Positions 46,783-56,142 of a DNA stretch of 64,000 bases are shown here, piece by piece. Source of the stretch: Cloacibacillus evryensis DSM 19522 (lineage in GTDB: Bacteria > Synergistota > Synergistia > Synergistales > Synergistaceae); the NCBI RefSeq assembly GCF_000585335.1, contig NZ_KK073872.1:1603283-1667282 (forward strand). Direction: 5' to 3'. The notes beneath the pieces were generated by a model. That model was not told the origin of the DNA. It did not search any database and was given only the letters and a program-made list of their open reading frames with translations. Numbering within the stretch: the stretch's first letter is position 1; every line of letters starts with the position of its first letter. Both the position numbers and the translations under genes were made by a program.

Positions 46783-47739
46783 TCAGTTTTCTTCTTCTGC
46801 GGCAAGTTTCCGCAGCGACAGCGCCTTTTTCGGACAAGTGGAAACACAGAGGCCGCAGCCCCAACATTTATCGGCGTCCATCGTTATTTTGCCGGCGTCC
46901 CTGGCAAAGACGCCGAAATGGCAGCGCTTTACGCACAACCCGCAGTTTACGCATTTCTCCTCGTCCATCTCGACCACGTAACTGACGACGGGCCATTTTC
47001 CCTTCAGTCCGAGATCCAGCGACGCCCTCGTCGGGTAACAGCAACAGGCGCAGCAGTTGCAGATCGCGCCTGCTTCCGCCGAGTGGACGAGCCCCTCCTT
47101 CTCGGCTTTTTTCAATATCTCGACGGCTTCATCTGTGGAGACGGGCGTTCCCAATCCTCTGTCGTAAGGAGTGTTGAGGGCGGTGCTGATGCTGATGCAT
47201 ACGTTCCTGCTGTGTCCGCAGGAGCCGAATTTTGAGCGGCAGTCGCATGGCAGGACCGTGATGACGTCAGCGCTGTAGCTTTTCAGATATTCGACGATCT
47301 CATCCAGCGGCATCACCCTGTTGCCGTTTTTGCGCAGCTGCTCCAACGTGAGCATACTCTTGCCATGCAGAAAGTTGCTGTAGTGATAGCCGACGATCGC
47401 TTCACGATCTTTCGCGGGGATCCTTTCCCAGGTCTCCCTTTCAAAGGTGGCGCAGTTGTTGACCCGCGAGGTCATGGGGCTGGCTACGTATTTGACACCC
47501 TCCTCCGTATCGACCTTTGAAACGGCGTCGCGGCGGTAGGCTATCTTCAGGAAATGGTAAAAATCCTTCATGCCGCCAAACTCGGCGTCAATTCGGGCCG
47601 CGAGCTCTTCCCCGCTCAGCGCGGCGCCGTCCAGCGCCTTGATGATCGTCAGCTCCTCCCGCGTATAAAATATCTCGACATAAGGCTTCAATGGTTCGGG
47701 GACTGCAAATTTAGAAACGGTCTGCACTAGTGATACCAT
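46783..47739 (-). CDS. 4Fe-4S ferredoxin-type protein
   Basis: The 318-residue protein has a helical N-terminal part, a central Cys-rich region (CDCRSKFGSCGHSRNVC and ICNCCACCC) and two C-terminal 4Fe-4S ferredoxin motifs (CVNCGLCVKRCHFGVF, CWGCGLCVSTCPKKA). It is likely an electron carrier or a redox subunit for a partner not seen here. I use the ATG at 47739, 9 nt after GGGAGGAG; 17 further codons are open upstream. It leads the operon with the YuiF-like permease and is divergent from the BTAD regulator, which is its probable controller. Confidence 0.83.
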   Translation of the reverse strand: MVSLVQTVSKFAVPEPLKPYVEIFYTREELTIIKALDGAALSGEELAARIDAEFGGMKDFYHFLKIAYRRDAVSKVDTEEGVKYVASPMTSRVNNCATFERETWERIPAKDREAIVGYHYSNFLHGKSMLTLEQLRKNGNRVMPLDEIVEYLKSYSADVITVLPCDCRSKFGSCGHSRNVCISISTALNTPYDRGLGTPVSTDEAVEILKKAEKEGLVHSAEAGAICNCCACCCYPTRASLDLGLKGKWPVVSYVVEMDEEKCVNCGLCVKRCHFGVFARDAGKITMDADKCWGCGLCVSTCPKKALSLRKLAAEEEN

Positions 47740-47855
47740 AATGATATGCTCCTCCCTTTTTTTATCGGGCCGATGGCCGATTATTCCCACACTGACGGAA
47801 CATTTTTGTAAAAATTTTCTCCATGCCCCATTTTTGTGCTATTCTATCCGCGAGG

Positions 47856-47874
47856 CGTTATAAAAACGTTATAA
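47856..47874 (+). repeat. Direct repeat CGTTATAA x2 with 11-bp period before the BTAD regulator
   Basis: CGTTATAA occurs at 47856-47863 and 47867-47874, 11 bp apart, just before the ribosome-binding site of the regulator and overlapping a possible -10. SARP-type regulators bind direct repeats with this period, so autoregulation is possible. Confidence 0.5.
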
Positions 47875-47888
47875 GGAGAACCGTTTTT

Positions 47889-50771
47889 ATGAGGATAACC
47901 GTAATAATTTCCGATTATTCCACGATACAGTACGGTAACGATGAAGTTTCCTTCATCACCAGAAGGGCGAGGGCGCTCTTTTTTTATATGGTCATCAAAA
48001 AAACGGCCTCCAGAGACGTTCTGACGGATATGTTCTGGCCGGGCGTGCCGCCGGAGAGCGGACGAAAAAGCCTGCGCACGACACTGCACTATATCCGCAA
48101 AGCTTTTAACGGCGAAAGTGTATTTGAAAGCCGCCGGGACGTTCTCGCGCTTGGCGGCGATTTGGAGATAGAGACGCGCTATGAGGGCGGGGATATGTTC
48201 AAGGATCTCTTTATCGAGGGCTGCCCGGAATTCAACAGCTTCCTTTACGATTACAAGAGCGGTTTTGAATTGGCGAATTACGATGGGCTGAAGCAGAAAT
48301 TTAATCAGAAGATCGCCGGCTGCGGCGAAAAAGAGGCCGTCGTCATGTTCCAGGCGCTCAAGGAGCGCGATCCTTACGACGAATCGCTCTACGCGGCGCT
48401 GATGAACTATTACAACGCGCACGGGCGCTACCGAAAGTCCGCGTGCGCCTATAAAGAGATCGCCGGCCTTCTGCGGGACGAGCTCTCGGTCGAACCGGGC
48501 GCGGAACTGACGGCGCTTTATAAAAACACGCTTGCGCGGCTGTCGAAAAAAGCGGACGGCGCGCGAAACTCATGGGTCCCGAGAGGCGCGGAACTGGAAC
48601 GGCTGAAACTCTCTTTCAAGAACTTCCTGGAAGGAAGGGAGTTCAGCAGCTTTATCATCAGCGCGCCGATGGGCACGGGTAAAAGCGCGCTCCTCTCCCG
48701 CTTTCTCAGCGAGACCGGCGGCGAATGCCTCGTCATCCGCGTCACCTGTTACGAAGCGGAAAAGGATTCCCCCTACCGCGTGCTCAACCAGATCGCCTGC
48801 GAGGTCATCGACAGGATCCAAAAGGATAAGCAGCCGCTCGCGGACAAGACCTGTAGCTCTCTGCAATTCCTGATGAAATATTTCTCTTTTGAAAACCAGG
48901 GGAGGGCCGTCGACCGGATAGACGCCCTCGACCCGCTCTCCTACCGTCATTTTGTGGAAAACAACCGCCAACTCTTCGCAACCGCGCTGGAGCGTTATAA
49001 GATCGTTCTCTGCATAGACGACGTCCAGTACATGGACGCTGTGAGCATGGATTTTTTGCGCGGCAGCATCGAATCCTATTCCGGCGGCAGCCTGTTTTTC
49101 CTCTTCGCCATCTCCACGGAGCACAGCGCCGATTTCTCAAAGATCCACTACGGCCTCATGAAAAACCGGCGCGTGGAGGTCATTCGACTGGAAAATTTCA
49201 GCAAAGCGGAGATCGAGGCCGTCATCAGGAGCCGCTGTCCGGAAATCCGCTGCGGGGCCGAAACGATATTTGCCGAGACCAACGGGAATCCGCTGCTGCT
49301 CTTCGAGTACCTTAATTCCGCCGGTCAGGACCGCGAATTATACGCCTCTACTCTCTCCGTGCTGCTCAATAACAAGATGCGGAACCTCAAGGCCGAGCAG
49401 CGTCAGGTGCTCACCCTGGCGTCGTTCTTCATCCGCCGCATCAACCACGCCGTGATCGCCGGGCTGCTGCGGAAAAGCGCGGCCGAAATCCCCGAGATAC
49501 TGGACGTCCTCGTCACGTGCGGCTTTATTGAGGAATATATTGACGGGGACGACATCTGTTTCCGCTTCCAGTGCGAAAGCTTCCGCAAATGCATCTACGA
49601 TAAACAGAGCGCTTTGGCGCGCGAAAGCACCCACAACATGATCGCCCAATACATGGAGACCGTATGCGACGGTTCCGAGGGCGACGGAGACGAGATACTC
49701 TATCACTACCAGCAGGCCGGCAACCGCGCCATGTATTTGAAGCATCAGATACGCAAGCTCAGCTCTCTAATCAACCTTGACGTGGAATTTCCCGAATTCA
49801 TCAGCGACGTCTCCGCCGGCTATATCGACGAGATAGAAAAAGAAATCTCCATAGGCAATGTGCCGAACGACGTGAAGTATGAATTTTATCTCATGAAAGG
49901 AAGCTTTGAGATCAAGACCTGCGATTACGCCGCCGGCATACGAAATATAAAGCGCATCTTGGAATATGACAGCGACGCGGCGCGGCAGATCAAGGCCCAT
50001 AAGCAGATGGTCTACTACGCCTATCAGCTCAGGCGGCCGAAGACTATGTACCCCGGCATAACCGCGGCGCTGAGCCTTATAAAAAATTACGGACTCGAAG
50101 AGGAACGCGCCGACGTCCTCAAACTTTTCGCCATGTACAGCATTTTAGCAGGCGAGCTTGAAAACGCCTCCAGCCTTCTCGAACAGAGCTATAACCTCTT
50201 CCGCTCGCGAAAGCTATGCGACCACACGCTTTACAACATCGCCTGCATCCTCAACTATCAGGCCTCCGTCGAAAAGTATCAGGCCAACTACCCCGCTACC
50301 CTGAAATATTATGTGAAGGCGATCTCCATATGTGAGGAAAACGGCGTCATGAACGGCCTCTCCGTCTTCTACACCAATATGGGGCAGGTGCTCTATAAGC
50401 TTGGCCGGCAGGAGCGGTCCAAAGAATATTTCCTGAAATCCGAAAACCTCTACCACAGCATACATACAAACTGGAGCCGCGCCCTGACGGAGTCTTATCT
50501 GGCGCTTATTCTCTTCAATGAGGGAAATTACCGCGAAAGCGCCGCATATCTCTCACAGTCTCTGGCACTGGCGGACAAACTGAAAAACGTCTATGAGAGC
50601 ACCTACAATTATTGTGTCGCGAGGATCATCAGGCGGGAGCTTCCGCGCAGCGCAGAGGCCGCCCGCTACTATGAAAAGGTGCTTGAGCGGGATTTTGATT
50701 ATTACGATCAGAAGGCGGAGGCGGGATTCAGGATAATGAATATCAACGACCCGGCGCTGCGCCTGCTGTAA
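47889..50771 (+). CDS. BTAD-ATPase-TPR transcriptional regulator (SARP/AfsR-like)
   Basis: The 960-residue protein combines an OmpR-like winged HTH (about 1-95, RTTLHYIRKAF), a bacterial transcriptional activator domain of helical repeats (about 100-225), an AAA-type ATPase with Walker A SAPMGTGKSAL and Walker B VLCIDDVQYMD, and a C-terminal half of TPR repeats (about 600-930). Such proteins are large signal-integrating activators in actinomycetes and occur as orphan regulators in Synergistota-like genomes. I start at the ATG at 47889 after AAGGAGAACC, 22 codons inside the longest frame. It is divergent from the Fe-S/permease/DctP operon. Confidence 0.88.
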   Translation: MRITVIISDYSTIQYGNDEVSFITRRARALFFYMVIKKTASRDVLTDMFWPGVPPESGRKSLRTTLHYIRKAFNGESVFESRRDVLALGGDLEIETRYEGGDMFKDLFIEGCPEFNSFLYDYKSGFELANYDGLKQKFNQKIAGCGEKEAVVMFQALKERDPYDESLYAALMNYYNAHGRYRKSACAYKEIAGLLRDELSVEPGAELTALYKNTLARLSKKADGARNSWVPRGAELERLKLSFKNFLEGREFSSFIISAPMGTGKSALLSRFLSETGGECLVIRVTCYEAEKDSPYRVLNQIACEVIDRIQKDKQPLADKTCSSLQFLMKYFSFENQGRAVDRIDALDPLSYRHFVENNRQLFATALERYKIVLCIDDVQYMDAVSMDFLRGSIESYSGGSLFFLFAISTEHSADFSKIHYGLMKNRRVEVIRLENFSKAEIEAVIRSRCPEIRCGAETIFAETNGNPLLLFEYLNSAGQDRELYASTLSVLLNNKMRNLKAEQRQVLTLASFFIRRINHAVIAGLLRKSAAEIPEILDVLVTCGFIEEYIDGDDICFRFQCESFRKCIYDKQSALARESTHNMIAQYMETVCDGSEGDGDEILYHYQQAGNRAMYLKHQIRKLSSLINLDVEFPEFISDVSAGYIDEIEKEISIGNVPNDVKYEFYLMKGSFEIKTCDYAAGIRNIKRILEYDSDAARQIKAHKQMVYYAYQLRRPKTMYPGITAALSLIKNYGLEEERADVLKLFAMYSILAGELENASSLLEQSYNLFRSRKLCDHTLYNIACILNYQASVEKYQANYPATLKYYVKAISICEENGVMNGLSVFYTNMGQVLYKLGRQERSKEYFLKSENLYHSIHTNWSRALTESYLALILFNEGNYRESAAYLSQSLALADKLKNVYESTYNYCVARIIRRELPRSAEAARYYEKVLERDFDYYDQKAEAGFRIMNINDPALRLL

Positions 50772-50794
50772 TCGAGGCGTTCACGCGCGCGGCG

Positions 50795-51448
50795 TTACTT
50801 GTATGCTTTTATGGCCGCGGTCGCCTGCCAGCTTTGCAGGACTTCCGCTTTTGTAAAGCCGCCCTGCGACAGCGCGTCGAGTTCGTGTTGGACAGTCAGC
50901 GGAGTGTCGTAATGATAAAAGGCGTCGTCCGCGATATTCTGTTCCTTTTTCAGCCGCTTAAGCTCGGCGAACGACGCTCTCTCGGCGTCGTCGTTTTGGG
51001 AGAAATAGTCCGTCAGTATGAAATAGCCGTTCGCTTTCAGGGCAGTGTGAATCTTTCGATATAAACCGCGTTTGCGTTCAAAGGTGAAATGATGCAGAGA
51101 TTCGACGGATACGGCGGCGTCGTATACGGCGGTTCCAAAATCGATATCGAAATACGACGCGTTGATCAGATCAAGATTTTTGCCGGGAAATTTATCTTTC
51201 AGCGCCTTTAACATTCCCGGCGCAAGGTCGACGCCAGTCACTCGCGCGGAGGGGTTCGCGGCGAAAAACGCTTCAAGCTCCAGTCCCGTTCCGCAGCCCA
51301 GGTCGAGCACGCGGCAGCCGCCGTCTGTCGGCAGCAGCGACGCCGTGTACGGATAAAACTCCCTTGCCGCGTTTATGCAGTTCAGTTGGTGTTCTTCGTA
51401 GCCGTCCAAGCGGCGGTCGAAAAACTCACTCATTTTTTCAAGTTCCAT
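50795..51448 (-). CDS. Class I SAM-dependent methyltransferase
   Basis: The 217-residue protein has motif I VLDLGCGTGLELEAF at about 46-60, GVDLAPGML as motif II and AAVSVESLHHFTFE as the post-II region. The substrate is unknown; small-molecule and tRNA/ubiquinone-type methyltransferases share this shape. It is 52 nt downstream of the glutaredoxin-like gene on the same strand and ends 23 nt from the convergent regulator gene. Confidence 0.85.
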   Translation of the reverse strand: MELEKMSEFFDRRLDGYEEHQLNCINAAREFYPYTASLLPTDGGCRVLDLGCGTGLELEAFFAANPSARVTGVDLAPGMLKALKDKFPGKNLDLINASYFDIDFGTAVYDAAVSVESLHHFTFERKRGLYRKIHTALKANGYFILTDYFSQNDDAERASFAELKRLKKEQNIADDAFYHYDTPLTVQHELDALSQGGFTKAEVLQSWQATAAIKAYK

Positions 51449-51500
51449 CGCGTTTATTCACCCTCAAAAAACCGGCTGTGCGCGCTTCAGCCGCCGGCGG

Positions 51501-51755
51501 TTAATCTTTTGCGGCTTCGTCGAGCTTAAAGACCGGCTCGCCGGCCGCGTCGAGAAAACACGGGATACCGATGCCGCCGTTCTTTTTTACCCCGTCGAAT
51601 TTCGGCGAGGCGTCGCGCAGGCGGATGAATTCTTTGAGCGCCGTTATGTCCTCGTCAAAATTTCTGAAATCGAGTTCGATCTTCTTTTGCGCCGCCTCTT
51701 CAAGCGCCGCGCGCACGTCTGGGCAGTTTTTTGTTCCGTACATCGTTATCTTCAT
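51501..51755 (-). CDS. Glutaredoxin-related protein
   Basis: An 84-residue thioredoxin-fold protein with a single cysteine in GTKNCPDV where glutaredoxins have CPxC, the cis-proline loop GGIGIPCFLD and a second cysteine there. It is a monothiol-type variant; a redox or thiol-binding role is likely. It is 12 nt after queA and probably cotranscribed. Confidence 0.8.
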   Translation of the reverse strand: MKITMYGTKNCPDVRAALEEAAQKKIELDFRNFDEDITALKEFIRLRDASPKFDGVKKNGGIGIPCFLDAAGEPVFKLDEAAKD

Positions 51756-51767
51756 TTACGTTTCCTC

Positions 51768-52814
51768 CTATTCAATAAACATCGAATCCCCGAATGAGAA
51801 GAACCGGTAGCGTTTCTCCACCGCCTCGTTGTAGACGCGCATCATCGTTTCGTAGCCGCCGAAGGCGGAGACGAGCATCAGCAGGGTGCTCATCGGCAGA
51901 TGGAAGTTAGTTATCAGCGCGTCGATCACCCGGAAACGGTAGCCTGGGCTTATAAAGAGCCTGGTGCTGAGCGCGCCGGGGACGATTCGTCCGTATTCGC
52001 GCGCGAAAGATTCAAGCGTGCGGACGACGGTCGTGCCGACGGCTACGACGCGCCCGCCCTTTTCCTTCGTCTCATTTATCGCGGCGGCGGCGGCCGGCGG
52101 TATTTCGCAGAATTCGGTGTGCATGACGTGTTCCGCGATGTTCTCGGCCTTTACCGGGCGGAAGGTGCCCAAACCGACCTGCAGCGTGACGAAGGCGTGC
52201 GGCACGCCCATATCCGTAAGTTTTCGCAGCAGCCCTGGCGTAAAATGCAGCCCCGCGGTGGGCGCGGCGACGGAGTTTTCCTTTTCGCGCTTGGCGTAGA
52301 CTGTTTGATAACGCTCGGGTTCGGCGTGGGTGTCGGTAATGTAGTGCGGCAGCGGCGTCTGTCCGTAGCGGTGGATCAGCGTGAACGGGTCGTCGCCGTC
52401 CGCGAAGGCGACCGTGCGAAGTCCGTCTTCGAGCCGCGCGCCGACCGTTATCTCCACGCCGGCGTCAAGCGCGACTTTCGTTCCCTCCGGCAGCTTGCGC
52501 CCCGGGCGCACGAGGGCCGTCCATTCGTCCCGCCGCGCGCCGGGGTGGAGAAAGAATATCTCAACCTTCGCGCCGCCGTTGATTTTTACGCCCTCGACGC
52601 GCGCCGGCAGGACGCGGGTATCGTTCATCACCAGCAGGTCGCCGGGACGCAGATATTCCGTAATGTCGCGGAATATCCGGTCTTCGGTCAGTCCGTCTTT
52701 CCTATGGACCACCAGCAGCCGTGACGAATCTCTCGGCTCCGCGGGGTCCTGCGCTATGAGCTCTTTAGGGAGGTCGTAGTCGTAGGCGGCTGTCTTTGTA
52801 AGGTCTCTTTCCAT
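51768..52814 (-). CDS. queA: S-adenosylmethionine:tRNA ribosyltransferase-isomerase
   Basis: The 348-residue enzyme adds the ribosyl moiety of SAM to preQ1-tRNA, giving epoxyqueuosine. YDYDLPKELIAQDPAEPRDSSRLLV at the start, GDLLVMNDTRVLPARV, and VAAPTAGLHFT with TLQVGLGTFRPV are typical QueA stretches. I use the ATG at 52814, inside the frame; the first 33 codons overlap spoIID. The QueG-like protein at 60865 may act on its product. Confidence 0.93.
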   Translation of the reverse strand: MERDLTKTAAYDYDLPKELIAQDPAEPRDSSRLLVVHRKDGLTEDRIFRDITEYLRPGDLLVMNDTRVLPARVEGVKINGGAKVEIFFLHPGARRDEWTALVRPGRKLPEGTKVALDAGVEITVGARLEDGLRTVAFADGDDPFTLIHRYGQTPLPHYITDTHAEPERYQTVYAKREKENSVAAPTAGLHFTPGLLRKLTDMGVPHAFVTLQVGLGTFRPVKAENIAEHVMHTEFCEIPPAAAAAINETKEKGGRVVAVGTTVVRTLESFAREYGRIVPGALSTRLFISPGYRFRVIDALITNFHLPMSTLLMLVSAFGGYETMMRVYNEAVEKRYRFFSFGDSMFIE

Positions 52815-52819
52815 ATCGG

Positions 52820-54235
52820 TCAATTGCCTCTTTCCAGCGTTGTTCCGGGGAAATAATAGTCCAGTATCTGCCGGTAGCTCCAGCCGGCTTCGGCAAGAGC
52901 CTTGGCCGTCCACTGCGGCAGGCCGACGCCGTGCCCCGAGCCTCGCCCGGAGATCGTCACGGATGAGCCGGAGGCGGCGTTCATCGAAAACTGCGGCGCG
53001 CCGGCGGAAGCGCCGTTGGCCGGCAGTGCGGCCGGCTGCGGCGCGGGCGACGCCGCCGGAGTCTTTTTGCCGCTCATTCGCGCCTCGCCCTCGGCGATGA
53101 ATTTGGGGTAATCTTTTTCTTTGCCTATCATTGAAACGAGCTCCTGGACGGAAAATATTTTATTTTGAGCCATCCAGTAGAGTTTGTCGATGTCTTTTTG
53201 CGGCATCGTCGAGCGGTCGACGACGACGGGAGAACTCTTCCGCGCCGACGCTGAAGGCTGCGCGGGGGCCGTCACTGATGCCGGCGTGTACGTACCCGCC
53301 GCGCCAAATTCAAAGAGGGTGCTCTTTACCACGCCGGCGCCGACGACAAGGCGGAATTGGCTGCCCGATATCAGCGTTCGCCCCCCGCTGCCGCTTATCT
53401 CCAACTGCTGAACGCGTCCGCTCTCGTCGCGCGCATAGGGCCTGATCGACGATATGTACCCCACCGACACGCCCGAGGCGGAGAGCGCGTTGGCTATTTG
53501 CTGCATCGAGAGGGTCGTCTGCCAGCTGGCGTTGGGGCTGTTATAGGCTATTGGGTCGGGACGCGCCTGCAGGTAAGGTATGTCCTTGCCCCAGACCGAC
53601 TTTGAAGAGGCGCTGAAGCCGCCGCTGTCCCCATAGTAAAAGACCTGCGCCGGCGAGCCGCCGTATTTTAGGAGCTCGCCCGCCGTCGCCGCCACCGCAT
53701 CGTTGATGGCCGCGGACTCGCTGGCGACGCCGCCGTAGCTTTGACAGTGCACCTGGGCGCAGACGTCATATTTGCCATGTTTCTTGGACGACAGTGTGTA
53801 TGTGCGCGCGAGCACGGCCTGCGCCTTGAGCGCCTCCGCCGGCCACGCCGGGCTCATTTCGTCCTTCAGCACGCCCTTGAGGTATTCCTCCGCGTCCACC
53901 TGGTTTACGATGTTGAAACCGGAGGACGAAGCCTCAAAGATGATCGTCCCATGGTAGCTCACGCCGTTGATGATGATCGGTGTTTGCGATGTCACGGTGA
54001 CCGGCATGTCGTAGCTCACCTCTCCGGCTTTGAGGGAAGCGCCGCCCGCGTAGGAGAGGGAAAAGGAGCCGGTGATCGCCGGCGTCGTGCCGCCGGAGGC
54101 CACCCTTATCACGTAGGAGGTCCCGCCGATCGTGCACTGGCTGGCGTTTCCCTTCAGCAGGACCAGGACGTCGCGCGCCTCGGCCGCCCGCGAGAAGAGA
54201 AGAAGAAACAGGAGCGCGGTTATGTATTTTTTCAC
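52820..54235 (-). CDS. SpoIID/LytB-domain exported protein
   Basis: The 471-residue protein has a signal peptide (about 1-17, FSRAAEA) and a SpoIID/LytB domain split by a low-complexity Pro/Ala/Ser linker: VDAEEYLKGVLKDEMSPAWPAEALKAQAV with the catalytic glutamate, then C-terminal GRGSGHGVGLPQWTAKALAEAGW and ILDYYFPGTTL. SpoIID is a lytic transglycosylase; outside sporulators such proteins act in cell-wall remodelling. The insertion of about 110 residues before the GHGVGLPQ motif is unusual. The GTG at 54235 overlaps the DUF2905 stop and follows AAGGTGG. Confidence 0.88.
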   Translation of the reverse strand: MKKYITALLFLLLFSRAAEARDVLVLLKGNASQCTIGGTSYVIRVASGGTTPAITGSFSLSYAGGASLKAGEVSYDMPVTVTSQTPIIINGVSYHGTIIFEASSSGFNIVNQVDAEEYLKGVLKDEMSPAWPAEALKAQAVLARTYTLSSKKHGKYDVCAQVHCQSYGGVASESAAINDAVAATAGELLKYGGSPAQVFYYGDSGGFSASSKSVWGKDIPYLQARPDPIAYNSPNASWQTTLSMQQIANALSASGVSVGYISSIRPYARDESGRVQQLEISGSGGRTLISGSQFRLVVGAGVVKSTLFEFGAAGTYTPASVTAPAQPSASARKSSPVVVDRSTMPQKDIDKLYWMAQNKIFSVQELVSMIGKEKDYPKFIAEGEARMSGKKTPAASPAPQPAALPANGASAGAPQFSMNAASGSSVTISGRGSGHGVGLPQWTAKALAEAGWSYRQILDYYFPGTTLERGN

Positions 54236-54456
54236 TATTTCCACCTTGAGAATATATTCAATATCAGTGTCAGGATGACGCTTACGACGATCATCGTTCC
54301 GAAGGGGGCGAAGACGGTAAGGTTTTTCTTCTGGTAGGTGATATCACCGGGCAGTTTGCCGAAGGGTATATTCAGTTTTCCGGCGATGATCAACAGAAAT
54401 CCGACCGCAGCGATCAGCAGTCCCATTGCGATCAGCATCTTGCCGAGCTGGTTCAT
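54235..54456 (-). CDS. DUF2905 family small membrane protein
   Basis: The 73-residue protein has two transmembrane helices (about 7-26 and 47-66) around the conserved loop [16 protein letters not shown]2905 proteins commonly sit next to ruvB; their function is unknown. The ATG at 54456 overlaps the ruvB stop (ATGA) and follows AGAGGAG. Confidence 0.88.
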   Translation of the reverse strand: MNQLGKMLIAMGLLIAAVGFLLIIAGKLNIPFGKLPGDITYQKKNLTVFAPFGTMIVVSVILTLILNIFSRWK

Positions 54457-55529
54457 AGGTTCTCCTCTTCCAGTGTGAATAGGCTCTGCTGATTCTGCTG
54501 AAGCTGTATGAAGTGGGGCGAGACGGGAATGCCGAGGTAGTCCCATGTGTTGCGCGTCGCTTTGCGTCCGCGCGGCGTGCGTTCAAGCAGCCCCTTCTGG
54601 ATCAGATATGGTTCGTAGATATCCTCTATCGTCTGCGCGTCCTCGTTGAGCGCCGCGGCGAGCGTGGAAAGCCCCACGGGGCCGCCGTCGAAGAGCTCGA
54701 TCAGTGCGCGCAGGAATTTCCGGTCGCCCTCGTCAAGTCCCTCCGGGTCGACGCCGAGCATGTCAAGCGCGTAGCGAGAGAGGTCGCGTTCGATCAGCGG
54801 GACCCGTTTGACCTCGGCGACGTCGCGGACGCGGCGCAGGAGGCGCAGCGCCACGCGGGGCGTTCCGCGCGAACGGAGGCCGATCTCTTCAGCCGCCTCG
54901 TCGGCGATGTTTACGCCGAGCACGCCGCTGCCGCGCTTGACGATCGCGGTAAGCTCCTCCGGCGAATAGAGGCGGAGCTGTTCGACGATGCCGAAGCGCG
55001 CGCGCAGCGGCGAGGTGAGGAGGCCGAGGCGCGTCGTCGCGCCGATCAGCGTGAACTTGGGCAGCGCGAGGCGTATGCTACGCGCGAGCGGGCCCTTCCC
55101 CACCACGATCGAGAGGGAAAAGTCCTCCATCGCCGGATATAATATCTCTTCGATATTGGCCGACATCCGATGGATCTCGTCGATAAAGAGGACGTCGTTC
55201 GGCTGGATATTTGAAAGTATCGCCGCGAGGTCGCCGGCGCGCTCCAGGGCCGGCCCGGTGGTGACGCGCAGGGTGCCCTTCATCTCTTTTGCGATGATCC
55301 CCGCGAGGGTGGTCTTGCCCAGTCCGGGAGGGCCGTAAAAGAGCGTATGGTCAAGCGGCTCGCTACGCTGGATCGAAGCGGTCATAAAGATAGTCAGTTT
55401 GTCCTTGAGGCCGCTCTGACCGATAAAGTCGTTAAGCGCCTGCGGGCGGAGCGTGGATATCTCCTCATCCTTTTCGCGGCGCATCGTCTCAATAAGCTTG
55501 TTGGGGCTGCTGCTATTATTTTCGTCCAT
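54453..55529 (-). CDS. ruvB: Holliday junction branch migration helicase RuvB
   Basis: The 358-residue AAA+ motor has Walker [12 protein letters not shown], Walker [10 protein letters not shown], sensor [18 protein letters not shown] and the C-terminal winged helix. It drives branch migration with RuvA. It lies 9 nt downstream of ruvA. Confidence 0.96.
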   Translation of the reverse strand: MDENNSSSPNKLIETMRREKDEEISTLRPQALNDFIGQSGLKDKLTIFMTASIQRSEPLDHTLFYGPPGLGKTTLAGIIAKEMKGTLRVTTGPALERAGDLAAILSNIQPNDVLFIDEIHRMSANIEEILYPAMEDFSLSIVVGKGPLARSIRLALPKFTLIGATTRLGLLTSPLRARFGIVEQLRLYSPEELTAIVKRGSGVLGVNIADEAAEEIGLRSRGTPRVALRLLRRVRDVAEVKRVPLIERDLSRYALDMLGVDPEGLDEGDRKFLRALIELFDGGPVGLSTLAAALNEDAQTIEDIYEPYLIQKGLLERTPRGRKATRNTWDYLGIPVSPHFIQLQQNQQSLFTLEEENL

Positions 55530-55538
55530 ATTTTATAC

Positions 55539-56141
55539 CTACCTGCGCTGCAAGATGCTCAGAGAGGCCATCAGAAGGCTCTCCTCGCTCCACTTCACAT
55601 CGTCGTCGGCCTGCGCCTTCGCGGTGGCGATAGCGCGCGCGCACTCCCCGTGCGAGAATCCAAGCCCGGACAGCGCGTCCGTGACGAACGAATCGAAAGA
55701 GGCCTCCCCAGTTGCGGGAGCACCGCTTGCGACGCCGGCGAATTTTTTCTCTATCTTCGGCTTGAGCTCGAAGCAGATGCGTTCCGCCCGTTTAGCGCCG
55801 AGGCCGGGAACGGAGAGCATGGAGACGTTGCCGTTTTTGACGGCTTCGATGATATGTCCTATATCGAGGTATCGCATGAGCGTGATCGCCAGCTTGCCCC
55901 CGACCGTCTTGACCTGCAGAAGTTCGAGGAAAAAATCCCTTTCCGTTTCAGAGGCGAAGCCAAACATCGCCAGCCCCGCATCGCTTATCTGAAGGTAAGC
56001 GACACACTTCATCTCCTCGCCGAGAACGGCGGAGGCCAGCAGTGCCTTGGTAGGATAGACCTCTATGCCGAAGCCGGAGACGTCGAGCACGATGCTTTCT
56101 TTTGCGATTGCGGAGAGCGTCCCACGCAGGAAATTTATCAT
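55539..56141 (-). CDS. ruvA: Holliday junction DNA-binding protein RuvA
   Basis: The 200-residue protein has the N-terminal OB fold (INFLRGTLSAIAKESIVLDVSGFGIEVY), tandem helix-hairpin-helix motifs (VPGLGAKRAERICFEL) and the C-terminal RuvB-binding domain. It is 1 nt downstream of ruvC. Confidence 0.95.
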   Translation of the reverse strand: MINFLRGTLSAIAKESIVLDVSGFGIEVYPTKALLASAVLGEEMKCVAYLQISDAGLAMFGFASETERDFFLELLQVKTVGGKLAITLMRYLDIGHIIEAVKNGNVSMLSVPGLGAKRAERICFELKPKIEKKFAGVASGAPATGEASFDSFVTDALSGLGFSHGECARAIATAKAQADDDVKWSEESLLMASLSILQRR

Positions 56142-56142
56142 C

